Of a DNA stretch of 64,000 nucleotides, positions 47,817-56,434 are shown piece by piece. Source of the stretch: Candidatus Zixiibacteriota bacterium (GTDB lineage Bacteria; Zixibacteria; MSB-5A5; WJJR01; JAJRUJ01). Each line of letters begins with the position of its first letter. Within the stretch, counting starts at the first letter, position 1. Under the pieces are notes generated by a model that saw nothing but the letters and a program-made list of their open reading frames with translations, was not told where the DNA came from and did no database searches. Where the stretch lies: the NCBI GenBank assembly GCA_020051695.1, contig JAGVQM010000041.1, forward strand, positions 62,001 to 126,000, in the 5' to 3' direction. The translations under genes were made by a program, and so were the position numbers.

Positions 47817-49211
47817 ATGACGCGCTTGACATTTTATGGGGCGACCGGGGGAGTGACCGGTTCGCGGTTTTTGCTGGAATCATCCGGAACAACTTTGCTG
47901 ATCGACTGCGGATTGTTCCAGGGCGCCAAGCATGAACGGTTGCGCAATTGGGAACCGTTTCCTGTCGCGCCGAAAAGTATCGACCGCGTCCTGCTGACCC
48001 ATGCCCATATCGACCATTCCGGGTATCTCCCCCGCTTCGGGCGCGAGGGTTTCTCCGGCACGATCCATTGCACCCACGCCACTGCGGACCTGTGCGATAT
48101 TCTGCTGCGGGACAGTGCGCATCTGCAGGAGGAAGATGCTTTCTGGGCCAACGAGAAAGGATTTTCCCGGCACAAACCGGCGTTGCCGCTGTATACGGTG
48201 GAAGACGCCGAGAAAATATTGCGACAATTCGCCTCGGCATATTACGGTGAAGACCTGTTTATCAACGATAGTCTGCGGGTGAAATTCAAGGATGCCGGAC
48301 ACCTGCTGGGATCGTCGCTGGTGGATATCAAATGCAGTACCGGCGCACATCCCAGGAAAATCCTGTTCTCCGGCGATCTGGGCAAACCGGGGGCGGCCCT
48401 GCTCCGGGACATGGTGCAGGCCTACAACGTCGACTACCTGGTCCTGGAATCCACTTATGGCAATCGGCTGCATGAGGATGTCGCGCCGGTTGCCGAATTG
48501 GCGCGGGTTATCCGCGAGAGTGTCGAACGGGGCGGAGTGCTGGTCGTGCCCGCGTTCTCGGTCGGGCGGTCGCAAACCCTTCTGTATGCGATCCGTGAAC
48601 TTGAGGAGGCCGGCCAGATTCCGCACCTGCCGGTGTTCATGGATTCGCCGATGGCCATCGACGCGACAAAAATTTTCGAAAAACGGCTCTCCGATTTAAA
48701 CCTTAAAACAAGAGTCCAGACCCTGGCGGGTATCAGCATCTTGCAGCCGAAAGAATTGCACATCTGCCGCACCAAGGTCCAATCGATCGCCATCAACGAT
48801 ATCGCCACTCCGGCAATTATCATCTCCGCCAGCGGCATGGCCACCGGCGGGCGGATTCTGCACCATCTGGTCAACCGGCTGCCTGATCCGAAAAACACCA
48901 TTTTGTTTGTCGGGTATCAGGTCCCGGGGACACGCGGCTGGACACTGCTGGAGGGCAAACCGACCCTGAAAATCCACGGGAAGTATGTCACGGTCCGCGC
49001 GAAGATCGAAAATATCTCCGGGTTTTCCGGCCATGCCGACTACCGCGAAATTTCGGCCTGGCTGATGGGTTTCAACCGGCCGCCGGAAAAAACGTTTATC
49101 GTGCACGGTGAGCCGGAATCGTCGGCGGCACTGGCCGGACACATCCGCGAGACATTCGGCTGGGAAGTCGTGGTCCCGGAATTCGGCGAGACCCACGAAT
49201 TGAATTTATAA
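47817..49211 (+). CDS. Metallo-beta-lactamase / beta-CASP RNA-processing exonuclease family
   Basis: 464 residues. The MBL core has HAHIDHSG (metal-binding motif 2) and further His/Asp in DAGHLLGS and FSGDLG. The beta-CASP insertion (about 180-390) includes ESTYGNR, VPAFSVGRSQTLL and ISASGMATGGR, followed by FSGHADYREI and IVHGEPESS. This matches YSH1/CPSF73-like bacterial ribonucleases; the usual role is RNA cleavage or 5'-3' trimming. The gene starts 29 bp after the kinase gene. Cytosolic; no KH domain. Confidence 0.92.
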   Translation: MTRLTFYGATGGVTGSRFLLESSGTTLLIDCGLFQGAKHERLRNWEPFPVAPKSIDRVLLTHAHIDHSGYLPRFGREGFSGTIHCTHATADLCDILLRDSAHLQEEDAFWANEKGFSRHKPALPLYTVEDAEKILRQFASAYYGEDLFINDSLRVKFKDAGHLLGSSLVDIKCSTGAHPRKILFSGDLGKPGAALLRDMVQAYNVDYLVLESTYGNRLHEDVAPVAELARVIRESVERGGVLVVPAFSVGRSQTLLYAIRELEEAGQIPHLPVFMDSPMAIDATKIFEKRLSDLNLKTRVQTLAGISILQPKELHICRTKVQSIAINDIATPAIIISASGMATGGRILHHLVNRLPDPKNTILFVGYQVPGTRGWTLLEGKPTLKIHGKYVTVRAKIENISGFSGHADYREISAWLMGFNRPPEKTFIVHGEPESSAALAGHIRETFGWEVVVPEFGETHELNL

Positions 49212-49268
49212 CCGGGGCCGGGGGGCATCGTACGCAGTCTTGACGTTTTGCTAAGGGATTGGAAAACT

Positions 49269-49311
49269 GTGGCATGGGCATCCTGCCCATGTGCCCCGAC
49301 GGAGGTCGGGG
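49269..49311. repeat. Hairpin repeat R1, copy 2, plus adjacent palindrome
   Basis: CATGGGCA-tcc-TGCCCATG (49273-49291) matches copy 1 near 3137 at 22 of 23 positions, and is followed by CCCCGAC-ggag-GTCGGGG (49294-49311). It opens a 731-bp gene-free stretch (49212-49942) that consists mostly of repeats; short ORFs in it are not credible genes. Confidence 0.7.
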
Positions 49312-49350
49312 CTGCGGTTTATCATTTTGATATGTGTCCGTTGTCGTCCC

Positions 49351-49657
49351 GGCGCAGGCCGGGACCCAGTCTCATTTCCCGCGCCGCCGGGAATCCTTTC
49401 CCGGCGGAATCATTCGGGAAGTGGCCCTGACGTTTCGTCAGGGTTTCGCAACCCAGTCGTTGTTGGTGTTCGTTTCGATTGTCATTCTCTATTCGATGCG
49501 CTCAGAAACCCCGAGTGGAACTCGGTGCCACGCCAGCCGACAGCGGTGATAACAGGAGAAAGTTATAAATCGCGCGGTATTTAAACCGTCGATTTGCCGT
49601 AATTCAGTCATTCACCTACCGGAGTCTTACCCCACCGCAAGCGGATGGGGCACCCGG
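49351..49657. repeat. Composite intergenic repeat, unit 1
   Basis: Made of a 97-bp element A (49351-49447) and a 35-bp element B (49623-49657). A contains two perfect hairpins: CCGCCGGGA with its complement (49384-49407) and CCCTGACG-ttt-CGTCAGGG (49425-49443). B contains CCCCA...CCGC / GCGG...GGGG. Between them is a diverged segment (around GATGCGCTCAG) also shared with unit 2. Confidence 0.85.
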
Positions 49658-49697
49658 CTGACCCGCACGACACGTCAATGTCATATTATGTCACCCA

Positions 49698-49941
49698 GGC
49701 GCAGGCCGGGGTCCAGTCTCCTTTCCCGCGCCGCCGGGAATCCTTTCCCGGCGGAATCATTCGGGAAGTGGCCCTGACGTTTCGTCAGGGTTTCAAGGCC
49801 GCATTTGTTGTTATTGTTCGTTTTGATTGTTAGGCTCTATCCGCTGCGCTCAGCATGCCTTATACAAATCATCGATGTAATGTAACCTGGTCATCGTTAC
49901 GAGATGAGTCTTACCCCACCGCAAGCGGATGGGGCACCCGG
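49698..49941. repeat. Composite intergenic repeat, unit 2
   Basis: Element A (49698-49794) differs from unit 1 at only 3 of 97 positions, all in the first 30 bases. Element B (49907-49941) is identical over 35 bp. The order A-B is kept with a shorter middle, so the array arose by duplication followed by deletion. It abuts the end of the nuclease-like gene. Confidence 0.88.
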
Positions 49942-49942
49942 G

Positions 49943-50827
49943 CTACAGTTTCGGGTCTAGTTTCTTGATTAATCCTAATAATACTTTTTGCTTTTCCGGG
50001 ATCGTCTGATTAATACCGTGTGCGTCAGTGATTATCGCTCTCTTTATTATCTTTCCAGCTTCATCTATTGCTGGCACATGTAATACTAATAGAAGAATTT
50101 GGCAGTAATCCGAATGTCTGCAGTTTCCCCAGGTTTCCTCATCGATCGATAAAGCAATTTCTTTTAATCTCATATGACAATATTCATGAATTGCCTTATC
50201 ATTTTCGGCTACAATTATGTTTTCTCCTTTGTGGAGGGATTTGCCAACAGCAAGTGCTATTATACCCCAAAATGTCCCACTAAATGTGTTTTTGCTTCTT
50301 TGTTCCAATTGCTTCAATCCATCCTTAATTGCTCGTCTGTACTTGGCTTCACTTTGAGGCCTTTTGCATTCAACCATAACGATGGAATTATGAAAGGTAA
50401 ATATTATATCCGATTCATTTGATTTTAGCATATCAAAACCACGACGTTTTAAAGTAGCCGACATAGTGAGTTCAAATCCCGTATTGCGAGCCAAATTGGA
50501 AGAATTCGACGCGTATTCGGTTCGTGCGCTTTCGGGGCCTCCTGCATAAATCCCTAATTTATCCACTGGTAATATATCACGATCGGCACGGTACATTCTC
50601 CAGATTTGGATTAGTTCAAGTGCCTCATTAATGGCATAGATTGTTTTATAGTCACGGATTTTTGCGAAATGCTTGCCATCAGCTGTCAAGACTTCTTGTA
50701 GTATCTCCCGACATCCTCGGAATCTGCCAATTTTCGCAGGGCGACCGCATATTTCTACCAACCAAGAATAAGCATTGTCAAATTCGGATATGAAATCCGA
50801 AGGCTCTATAATCTCTTCGACATTCAT
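49943..50827 (-). CDS. PD-(D/E)XK nuclease-like protein of unknown function
   Basis: 294 residues, noticeably AT-rich and Ile/Lys/Asn-rich compared with neighbours. A restriction-endonuclease-like core is visible: E119 in TGFELTMSA, D140 in NESDIIFTF, and E153-x-K155 in VMVECKRP, followed by a helix with QSEAKYRRAIKDGLKQLEQR. N-terminal 110 residues are helical. No helicase or methylase partner is adjacent. It is flanked on both sides by palindromic repeats, as often seen for mobile or defence cargo. Family not recognised; nuclease activity is inferred from the motif. Confidence 0.8.
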   Translation of the reverse strand: MNVEEIIEPSDFISEFDNAYSWLVEICGRPAKIGRFRGCREILQEVLTADGKHFAKIRDYKTIYAINEALELIQIWRMYRADRDILPVDKLGIYAGGPESARTEYASNSSNLARNTGFELTMSATLKRRGFDMLKSNESDIIFTFHNSIVMVECKRPQSEAKYRRAIKDGLKQLEQRSKNTFSGTFWGIIALAVGKSLHKGENIIVAENDKAIHEYCHMRLKEIALSIDEETWGNCRHSDYCQILLLVLHVPAIDEAGKIIKRAIITDAHGINQTIPEKQKVLLGLIKKLDPKL

Positions 50828-50856
50828 TGGATGCCCGGTGCCCCATAGCCCGGTGC

Positions 50857-50915
50857 CCCACAGCTCCGCTGTGGGAATCCTGCTATAACCACCTATCCCA
50901 CAGCAGAGCTGTGGG
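50857..50915. repeat. Two similar palindromes upstream of the nuclease-like gene
   Basis: CCCACAGC-tcc-GCTGTGGG (50857-50875) and CCCACAGC-aga-GCTGTGGG (50897-50915) have identical 8-bp arms and different loops. The first is preceded by GGTGCCCCA, the same prefix carried by element B. They lie in the gap between two minus-strand genes. Confidence 0.75.
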
Positions 50916-50948
50916 CGACCAAAACTATGTAAATCTTATCCGACCCAA

Positions 50949-51719
50949 CTACTCATCCATCCACTTGGGCTGCCGTTTATTTAAAAATGCGTCCAAACCC
51001 TCGTGCGCGTCTTTGGTGGACATCATATCTTTCAGGTACAGGTTTTCGGCGATGTCGAGCGCTTCGGCGAATGGTTTGCCCAGCCCGGCTTTGATCGTTC
51101 TTTTGCACAGGCGCAAAATGGCGCCGGAGTGGGCGGTGAGTTTCCTGATGAAATCCTGGCAGCCCTGGTCGAATTCTTTGGGCGGGAAGACGCGGTTGAC
51201 CAGTTCGATCTCTTTGGCCTGGTCCGCCGAAATCACCTGGCCCAATAACAGCAGTTCGTAAACACTTTTCAGATAGCCATAACCGGGAAAGGCCGCCGCC
51301 GCGACGGGAGGGAAGACCCCCACAGAAATTTCCGGCTGGCCGAATCTGGCCTTGCTGGAGGCCAGCACCATATCGCAAAAACAGGCCAGCTCGCACCCGC
51401 CGCCCAGCGCCGCGCCGTGCACCAGCGCCACCGTGGGACATTGAAAAGTGTCCAGCAGCAGAAACATCTTGTGGAACGTATGGATCATTTGCTCGACTTT
51501 GTCGGCGGTATGTTCGCTGACATCGACGCCCGCCGAAAAGGCCTTACCGGTCGCGTTGAACACCAGTGCGCGCAAATCACGGCCTTTGTTCATTGCTTCC
51601 AGTGCGGTGTTGATCTCCTCCATCATGGCGATATTGAGGATATTCAACGGCTCGCGCTGCAGCGTGAGATATGCCGTCCCGGCGCTCTCCGCGATCGCGA
51701 TATAGTGGTAATCAGCCAT
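50949..51719 (-). CDS. Enoyl-CoA hydratase/isomerase (crotonase); resembles dienoyl-CoA hydratases
   Basis: 256 residues. Crotonase fold with oxyanion-hole segments AFSAGVDVSEH and HGAALGGGCELACFCDMVLAS, and a downstream FGQPEISVGVFPPVAA. The N-terminal PLNILNIAMMEEI stretch resembles cyclohexa-1,5-diene-1-carbonyl-CoA hydratases of anaerobic benzoyl-CoA degradation, but generic enoyl-CoA hydratase activity is equally possible. It is the last gene of a five-gene minus-strand operon, starting 1 bp after the thiolase stop. Confidence 0.85.
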   Translation of the reverse strand: MADYHYIAIAESAGTAYLTLQREPLNILNIAMMEEINTALEAMNKGRDLRALVFNATGKAFSAGVDVSEHTADKVEQMIHTFHKMFLLLDTFQCPTVALVHGAALGGGCELACFCDMVLASSKARFGQPEISVGVFPPVAAAAFPGYGYLKSVYELLLLGQVISADQAKEIELVNRVFPPKEFDQGCQDFIRKLTAHSGAILRLCKRTIKAGLGKPFAEALDIAENLYLKDMMSTKDAHEGLDAFLNKRQPKWMDE

Positions 51720-51720
51720 C

Positions 51721-52905
51721 TTACGACTCCCGTTTGATCAGCATGGCCATCGATACGCCGCCGCCGCCGCAAATTGCCGCCAGCCCGGTTTCCTGATTAT
51801 GGGTTTTCAGCGCATAATATAACGTCACCAGAATCCTCGCTCCGGAAATCCCGGTCGGATGCCCCAGCGCAATCGCGCCGCCATGGACATTCAATTTTGA
51901 CCGGTCCCAGCCCAGCACCTGCTCATTGGCCAAAACCTGCACCGCAAAGGCCTCGTTGACCTCGATGAGGTCGGGGTCATTGATCGTCATCCCGGCTTTC
52001 TGCAACACTGCGGGAATCGACACCCCCGGGCCTTCACCCATCGTCGAGGGGCCAACAGCTACTGCGGCATACCCCAGCAGTGAAAACAGCGGTTTCACCC
52101 CCAGCGCCCCGGCTTTTTCGCGGCTGGTGAGTACCAGCGCGCAGGCGCCGTCCGACATGCCGCAGGCATTACCCGCCGTCACCGACCCGTCTTTTTTGAA
52201 CGCCGGGCGGAGTTCGGCCATTTTCGCAATGGTGGTATCTCGCCGTATGGTCTCATCGGCGGAAAACATCAACGTTTCTTTTTTCGATTTGACCTCGACC
52301 GGTGTCAACTCTTCGGCAAACCAGCCCATGTCCTGCGCGTGGGCGGCCTTCAGATGCGATGAGACCGCAAATTCATCCTGGGACTCACGAGTAATGCCGT
52401 ATTTTTCGACCAGGTTTTCCGCCGTGCCGCCCATACCCTGGCCGATCAGCGGGTCAATGGAGTCCGACCAGCCGTCCTCCAGCTCCCGGTTGCCCATCTT
52501 GAAGCCGTCCCAGCGGGCGTTTTTCAGCAGGTAGGGGATCGTCGACATCGAGTCGAACCCGCCGATCAGGACAATCTGTGAATCGCCCAGCCGAATCGAC
52601 TGGCTGGCCAGTTGCGCGGCCTTCATTCCCGAGGGGCAGGCCATGTTGATCGTCTGGGTCGGCACCCCTTCCGGGACCCCGCCGCGCACGGCCGCCGTGC
52701 GGGAGGGGTTCGGGCCGTTGCCTGCCTGACGGCAACTGCCGAGGATGACCTCGTCGATGTCCCCGGGTTTCACGCCGGAACGTTTGATCGCCTCGCGAAT
52801 AGCGGCGGCGCCGACATCATATGCCGCCATGGACTTCAAGGTCCCGCCGAATCGCCCCATCGGCGTCCGGCACGCCGCGATACAGACAACATCGTTCAAT
52901 TCCAT
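51721..52905 (-). CDS. Acetyl-CoA acetyltransferase (thiolase)
   Basis: 394 residues. Nucleophile Cys in NMACPSGMKA, His in GGAIALGHPTGISGAR and second Cys in AAICGGGGVSMAML complete the thiolase catalytic set. EVNEAFAVQVLA is the conserved NEAFA motif. It cleaves or forms acetoacetyl-CoA-type thioesters. It lies 31 bp after the SDR and 1 bp before the hydratase, consistent with a beta-oxidation or acyl-CoA chain-shortening unit. Confidence 0.93.
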   Translation of the reverse strand: MELNDVVCIAACRTPMGRFGGTLKSMAAYDVGAAAIREAIKRSGVKPGDIDEVILGSCRQAGNGPNPSRTAAVRGGVPEGVPTQTINMACPSGMKAAQLASQSIRLGDSQIVLIGGFDSMSTIPYLLKNARWDGFKMGNRELEDGWSDSIDPLIGQGMGGTAENLVEKYGITRESQDEFAVSSHLKAAHAQDMGWFAEELTPVEVKSKKETLMFSADETIRRDTTIAKMAELRPAFKKDGSVTAGNACGMSDGACALVLTSREKAGALGVKPLFSLLGYAAVAVGPSTMGEGPGVSIPAVLQKAGMTINDPDLIEVNEAFAVQVLANEQVLGWDRSKLNVHGGAIALGHPTGISGARILVTLYYALKTHNQETGLAAICGGGGVSMAMLIKRES

Positions 52906-52936
52906 GTATCATTCCTTTGCTGGCTGTTTTTTTCGC

Positions 52937-53683
52937 TCAGATATACTGCCCGCCATCGACTTTGATCACCTCACCGGTCACGTGGCGTGTATGCTCGGTG
53001 CACAACAGCGCGATGACCGAAGCCACTTCCTCGGGTGTGCCCAACCGGCCGAGTACCGTCTCATCAACCGCCTTTTGTTTGATCTCCTCGGACAGGCCGG
53101 TCATCATGTCGGTCAGGATCATCCCCGGCGCCACGGCGTTGACATTCACGCCATATTTACCGAGTTCGCGCGCTACGGCCTTGGTCAGTCCGACAATGCC
53201 GGCTTTGGCCGCCGAATAGTTGGCCTGGCCGAATTTGCCGCGCAAACCGTTGATCGAGGTGACGTTGATGATCTTGCCCGATTTTTGTTCGCGAAAATGC
53301 GGGGCGGCCGCGCGGATAAAATTGAAATATCCCTTCAAATCGGTGTCCAGCACCGTATCCCACATCTCCTCGGTCATTTTCCAGATCACGCCGTCCCGGT
53401 TGACCCCGGCGTTATTGACCAGGATATCCAGCTTGCCGAACTCGGCGATGACCTGTTCGACCATTGTGCCGGCCTGCGTAAAGGAGGCGACATCACACTG
53501 GACCACCAGCGCCCGCCGGCCGAGTTTTTTGATTTCGTCGCCCAGTTTATTGGCTTCCACATCGTGCTTGCGGTAATTGACCGCCACATCGCACCCGCAT
53601 TGTGCCAAAAACAACGCGGTGGCCGAGCCGATCCCCAGTGATGAACCGGTCACAATGGCGGCTTTGTCCTGCAGATCGAACAT
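52937..53683 (-). CDS. Short-chain dehydrogenase, 3-oxoacyl/3-hydroxyacyl-CoA type (FabG/PhaB-like)
   Basis: 248 residues. Classical SDR: TGSSLGIGSATA cofactor loop, NNAG, catalytic Ser in NVTSINGL, YSAAK, and C-terminal GEVIKVDGGQYI. Between a methyltransferase and a thiolase it probably interconverts 3-hydroxyacyl-CoA and 3-oxoacyl-CoA. NAD versus NADP use is uncertain; Arg38 in NYRKHD hints at NADP. One base separates it from the upstream gene. Confidence 0.9.
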   Translation of the reverse strand: MFDLQDKAAIVTGSSLGIGSATALFLAQCGCDVAVNYRKHDVEANKLGDEIKKLGRRALVVQCDVASFTQAGTMVEQVIAEFGKLDILVNNAGVNRDGVIWKMTEEMWDTVLDTDLKGYFNFIRAAAPHFREQKSGKIINVTSINGLRGKFGQANYSAAKAGIVGLTKAVARELGKYGVNVNAVAPGMILTDMMTGLSEEIKQKAVDETVLGRLGTPEEVASVIALLCTEHTRHVTGEVIKVDGGQYI

Positions 53684-53684
53684 C

Positions 53685-54458
53685 TTATCTCCTTGGTGGC
53701 TTGGTCCCGATAATAAACATCATCATTTTGTCGCGGCTGATTGGTTCATCGCGGGTCGAGCCGTACCCCTCGATATCGATGAACCCGGCCGCTTCGAGCA
53801 TGCCGGCCAGTTCGTGAAAACTGTACATCCGCAGGTTCATCTCGAATACTTTTTCCACGCCGTCCTGGAGGAAATGCCATGTCGCATAGTTGATTGAGCG
53901 CCGGTAATCGAACCGGCGTTTTTCCTGGATTTTGATCAACCCTTTACCCCCCGGGGCGGGGATTTCGTACCCGCCGGTCGCCTCATAATTGGCCATGATC
54001 CAGTCGCGGTTGATCACATGCAGCATGAATTTCCCGCCCGGCTTGAGCGCGCGAAATATCTTTTTCAGGACCAGCAGGTTGTCGGATTCTTTGGCGAAGT
54101 AGCCGAATGATGTCCACAAGTTGCCCGCGCCGTCGAATTGTCCGGCAAACGTGATCCGCCGCATGTCGCACCGGACGGCCTGCACCGGAAGTTTGTACCG
54201 CCGGGCTTTGGCGGTGAATTCGTCCAGGTATGACTGGGTGATATCCACACCGGTCACCTTGATCCCCTTGCGGGCCAAGGGCAGGGCAATCCGTCCGATC
54301 CCGCAGGGACAATCAAGGAACGATTTGCCCGGCGCCAACCCCAGTTTGTTAATAACATAACGTGCCTGGGCGTTGGTCGCCTGGGTGGAAATCAGCACGA
54401 ATACCGGGCGGAATGTCGGAAAAAAACCATCCCACCACCCGCTGTCGTTTTTAACCAC
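53685..54458 (-). CDS. SAM-dependent methyltransferase embedded in the acyl-CoA operon
   Basis: 257 residues. The frame runs upstream to 54803 inside the crotonase gene; the true start is GTG 54458, overlapping the crotonase TAG by one base and preceded by GGAGGG. Motif I FLDCPCGIGRIALPLA, motif II KVTGVDITQSYL, motif III VRCDMRRI, and LKPGGKFMLHVINRD identify a class I methyltransferase. The substrate is not evident. Its position between two CoA-ester enzymes is unusual and invites a role in modifying an intermediate, or it may be a passenger. Confidence 0.88.
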   Translation of the reverse strand: MVKNDSGWWDGFFPTFRPVFVLISTQATNAQARYVINKLGLAPGKSFLDCPCGIGRIALPLARKGIKVTGVDITQSYLDEFTAKARRYKLPVQAVRCDMRRITFAGQFDGAGNLWTSFGYFAKESDNLLVLKKIFRALKPGGKFMLHVINRDWIMANYEATGGYEIPAPGGKGLIKIQEKRRFDYRRSINYATWHFLQDGVEKVFEMNLRMYSFHELAGMLEAAGFIDIEGYGSTRDEPISRDKMMMFIIGTKPPRR

Positions 54459-55417
54459 TAGCCCTCCAGCCTGGCGCCGCACATGCCACAGAATTTGAAC
54501 AACCCGGGAAGTTGGGTGGCCCCGCATGCGGCACAGGTGAGTTTGTATGGGCCGTACTTGAATTCCGATGAACCGCCCTCGGCGGCCAGTTTGCGCAGTC
54601 CCATGTAATCGGCCGGGCGTTTTTCCACAAAGGCCTGCATCCCCTCGTTGGGTTCCCACGAGGCAAAATGCAGGGCCAGCCAGTCGGTGGCATGGCCGAC
54701 CGTGGCAAACCACACCTGCTCTTTCCAGTAATTGACCTGCGTTTTGGTATAGCGCATACACTCCGGGAATTTTTTCAGCAGTTTCCCGGCCATTTCCAGA
54801 CAAGCTTCGTCCAACTTATTCCGGGGAACGATCTGGTTGACCAGCCCCCACTCCAAAGCTTTGGCAGCCGGTATTTTTTCATTCAGAAAGAGGATTTCCC
54901 GCGCGCGGCGGTCGCCGACAAAAATCGGCAGCCATTGCGTCGCCCCGCCGCAGGCCACCGAGCCGACGTTGGTGCCGATCTGCCCGATGTACGTGTCCTC
55001 GGCCATAATCGACAAATCGCAGGCCATGTGCGATTCATTCCCGCCGCCGACCGCCATGCCGTTCACCCGGGCGATCACCGGTTTGCCGCAGCGCAGGATC
55101 GATTCGATATACCCGCCGAAATATCCCATGTATTTGAAATAGTCGCGCGGCTTTTGCGTGTAGTATGCGGCGTACTCCTTGACATCGCCGCCGGTACAGA
55201 ACGCTTTGTCCCCGGCGCCGGTGAAAATAACCACCCCGACTTTATCGTCCCACTTCGCGTCGGTAAATGCCGTGGCCAGCTCCTGCAGGCAGGGCGTGGA
55301 ATACGCGTTGTAATTTTGCGGGCGGTTGATGGTAATCCGTGCAATCCAATCCTTTTTCTCGTATAGTATGTCCTTAAACCCATATTCCGCTGCGGTTTTC
55401 GGTTCGAAGTAATTCAT
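54458..55417 (-). CDS. Crotonase-family hydratase/hydrolase with C-terminal zinc ribbon
   Basis: 319 residues from ATG 55417 (GGAGGAAA upstream). Crotonase core with FTGAGDKAFCTGGDVKEYAA, RVNGMAVGGGNESHMACDLS and VGSVACGGATQWLP. The FCTGG/KEYA/YY and GKPVIARVNGM blocks resemble 6-oxocyclohex-1-ene-1-carbonyl-CoA hydrolase (BamA/Oah); other parts resemble BadI/MenB. The last 35 residues add CAACG and CGMCG, a four-Cys zinc ribbon not normal for crotonases. First gene of the operon. The exact reaction is uncertain; ring hydrolysis of an alicyclic CoA ester is a reasonable hypothesis. Confidence 0.85.
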   Translation of the reverse strand: MNYFEPKTAAEYGFKDILYEKKDWIARITINRPQNYNAYSTPCLQELATAFTDAKWDDKVGVVIFTGAGDKAFCTGGDVKEYAAYYTQKPRDYFKYMGYFGGYIESILRCGKPVIARVNGMAVGGGNESHMACDLSIMAEDTYIGQIGTNVGSVACGGATQWLPIFVGDRRAREILFLNEKIPAAKALEWGLVNQIVPRNKLDEACLEMAGKLLKKFPECMRYTKTQVNYWKEQVWFATVGHATDWLALHFASWEPNEGMQAFVEKRPADYMGLRKLAAEGGSSEFKYGPYKLTCAACGATQLPGLFKFCGMCGARLEG

Positions 55418-55618
55418 GTTTTCCTCCATCACGGCAAAATATCTCCAGTGTTATATCCAATTGTTCACCGGTGGTCTGGCCGACACAGGACAAAGCCGGG
55501 AGTCAGTACACAATATCCGTCCCGTTCCCAAAATCTTGCGGCCATGGGGCCAAAAGTATGCCCCCGGACAGCCAATCGCAAGCGGATTTTGGAATTACAA
55601 ACGGGCAGCGCGAGGGTC

Positions 55619-56434
55619 TCAGCGCGGCGCAGATTGGTCCAGTTGACGAATGGCGTCAAGTACGCCTTGGCCGATGGTTGCGGCTTTCCGCGAGATGTAA
55701 AAACAGCGCTCCGGGTCACCGCGCGGGTCGATATCGCCGACTTTCCGGCCACGAGTCACCGGATCGCCGTCCCGCAACAATCCGCGGAGCACGCCGGCCA
55801 GCGGACACTGAACGGCAATAGCGCCGATTTGGCCGATTCGCTCGCCCGGAACCACCGGTTCGCCGATGCGGCGTCCGGTAGTGAAGATACCATCAGCCGC
55901 CGCGCGCATCACCCGCCGGGTCGTGATACCATCTACCGCCGCAGGTATGCCGGTATAACCTTGCGGACCCCCGGTGTGGTAAATTCGGCCAAGGTCATCC
56001 CCACGGTTGGTCTCGACCGCCGCATGGCAATTGTCACCGGCAATAAATCCCGGTCCCAGACCAATGACTATCCGGGCCATGTTTTGCGAACAATCGCTTG
56101 TGGTTTTCAGCATTCGGCCGTCTACCAAAATGCGTGGAGCCAGCAGAGGCGCTGATTCTGCATCCGGGTCAATGAGAACCGGGATCTTTTTTGCGGTGAG
56201 GACACCGGTGATCTCGGCCGCCGTTGCCGCGCGCACAGCAGTTATCCCTTCGACAGTCTGTACGCCGGCGAATACCGCCTCGGCAAAACATACGGCCCGC
56301 CGCACACATAACGGGGTCGGCCGTTCCAGCGCAATCACCTCATAGTCGGCCCGGAATAAAATGCTGATGACGCCGGAGGCCATCTCGCCCGCTCCCCGGA
56401 CGACGACTCTGATCCTGGGGGACGGCGCGGTCAT
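55619..56434 (-). CDS. yqeB: YqeB-type (EF2563) molybdenum-hydroxylase maturation protein
   Basis: 271 residues. N-terminal Rossmann-like VVVRGAGEMASGV and FRADYEVIALERP, followed by VRRAVCFAEAVFAG, match the EF2563/YqeB family found with selenium-dependent molybdenum hydroxylases. A C-terminal part with TGRRIGEPVVPGERIG resembles biotinyl-like swivelling domains. It overlaps xdhC by 4 bp (ATGA). Role is inferred from genome context in other bacteria: maturation of the hydroxylase encoded divergently from 57926. The 201-bp gap to the downstream crotonase has no clear signal. Confidence 0.87.
   Translation of the reverse strand: MTAPSPRIRVVVRGAGEMASGVISILFRADYEVIALERPTPLCVRRAVCFAEAVFAGVQTVEGITAVRAATAAEITGVLTAKKIPVLIDPDAESAPLLAPRILVDGRMLKTTSDCSQNMARIVIGLGPGFIAGDNCHAAVETNRGDDLGRIYHTGGPQGYTGIPAAVDGITTRRVMRAAADGIFTTGRRIGEPVVPGERIGQIGAIAVQCPLAGVLRGLLRDGDPVTRGRKVGDIDPRGDPERCFYISRKAATIGQGVLDAIRQLDQSAPR

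Noticed and set aside
49291-49833. Several 60-97-codon open frames in the repeat array
   Set aside because: They are built from the A and B repeats themselves, lack ribosome sites and share sequence only because the DNA is duplicated.
49269-49941. CRISPR array
   Set aside because: Only two copies of each long element with unequal intervals, no regular spacer size and no cas genes nearby.
54459-54803. N-terminal extension of the methyltransferase
   Set aside because: It reads antisensible-looking sequence through the crotonase zinc-ribbon region in another frame; GTG 54458 with GGAGGG is a far better start.
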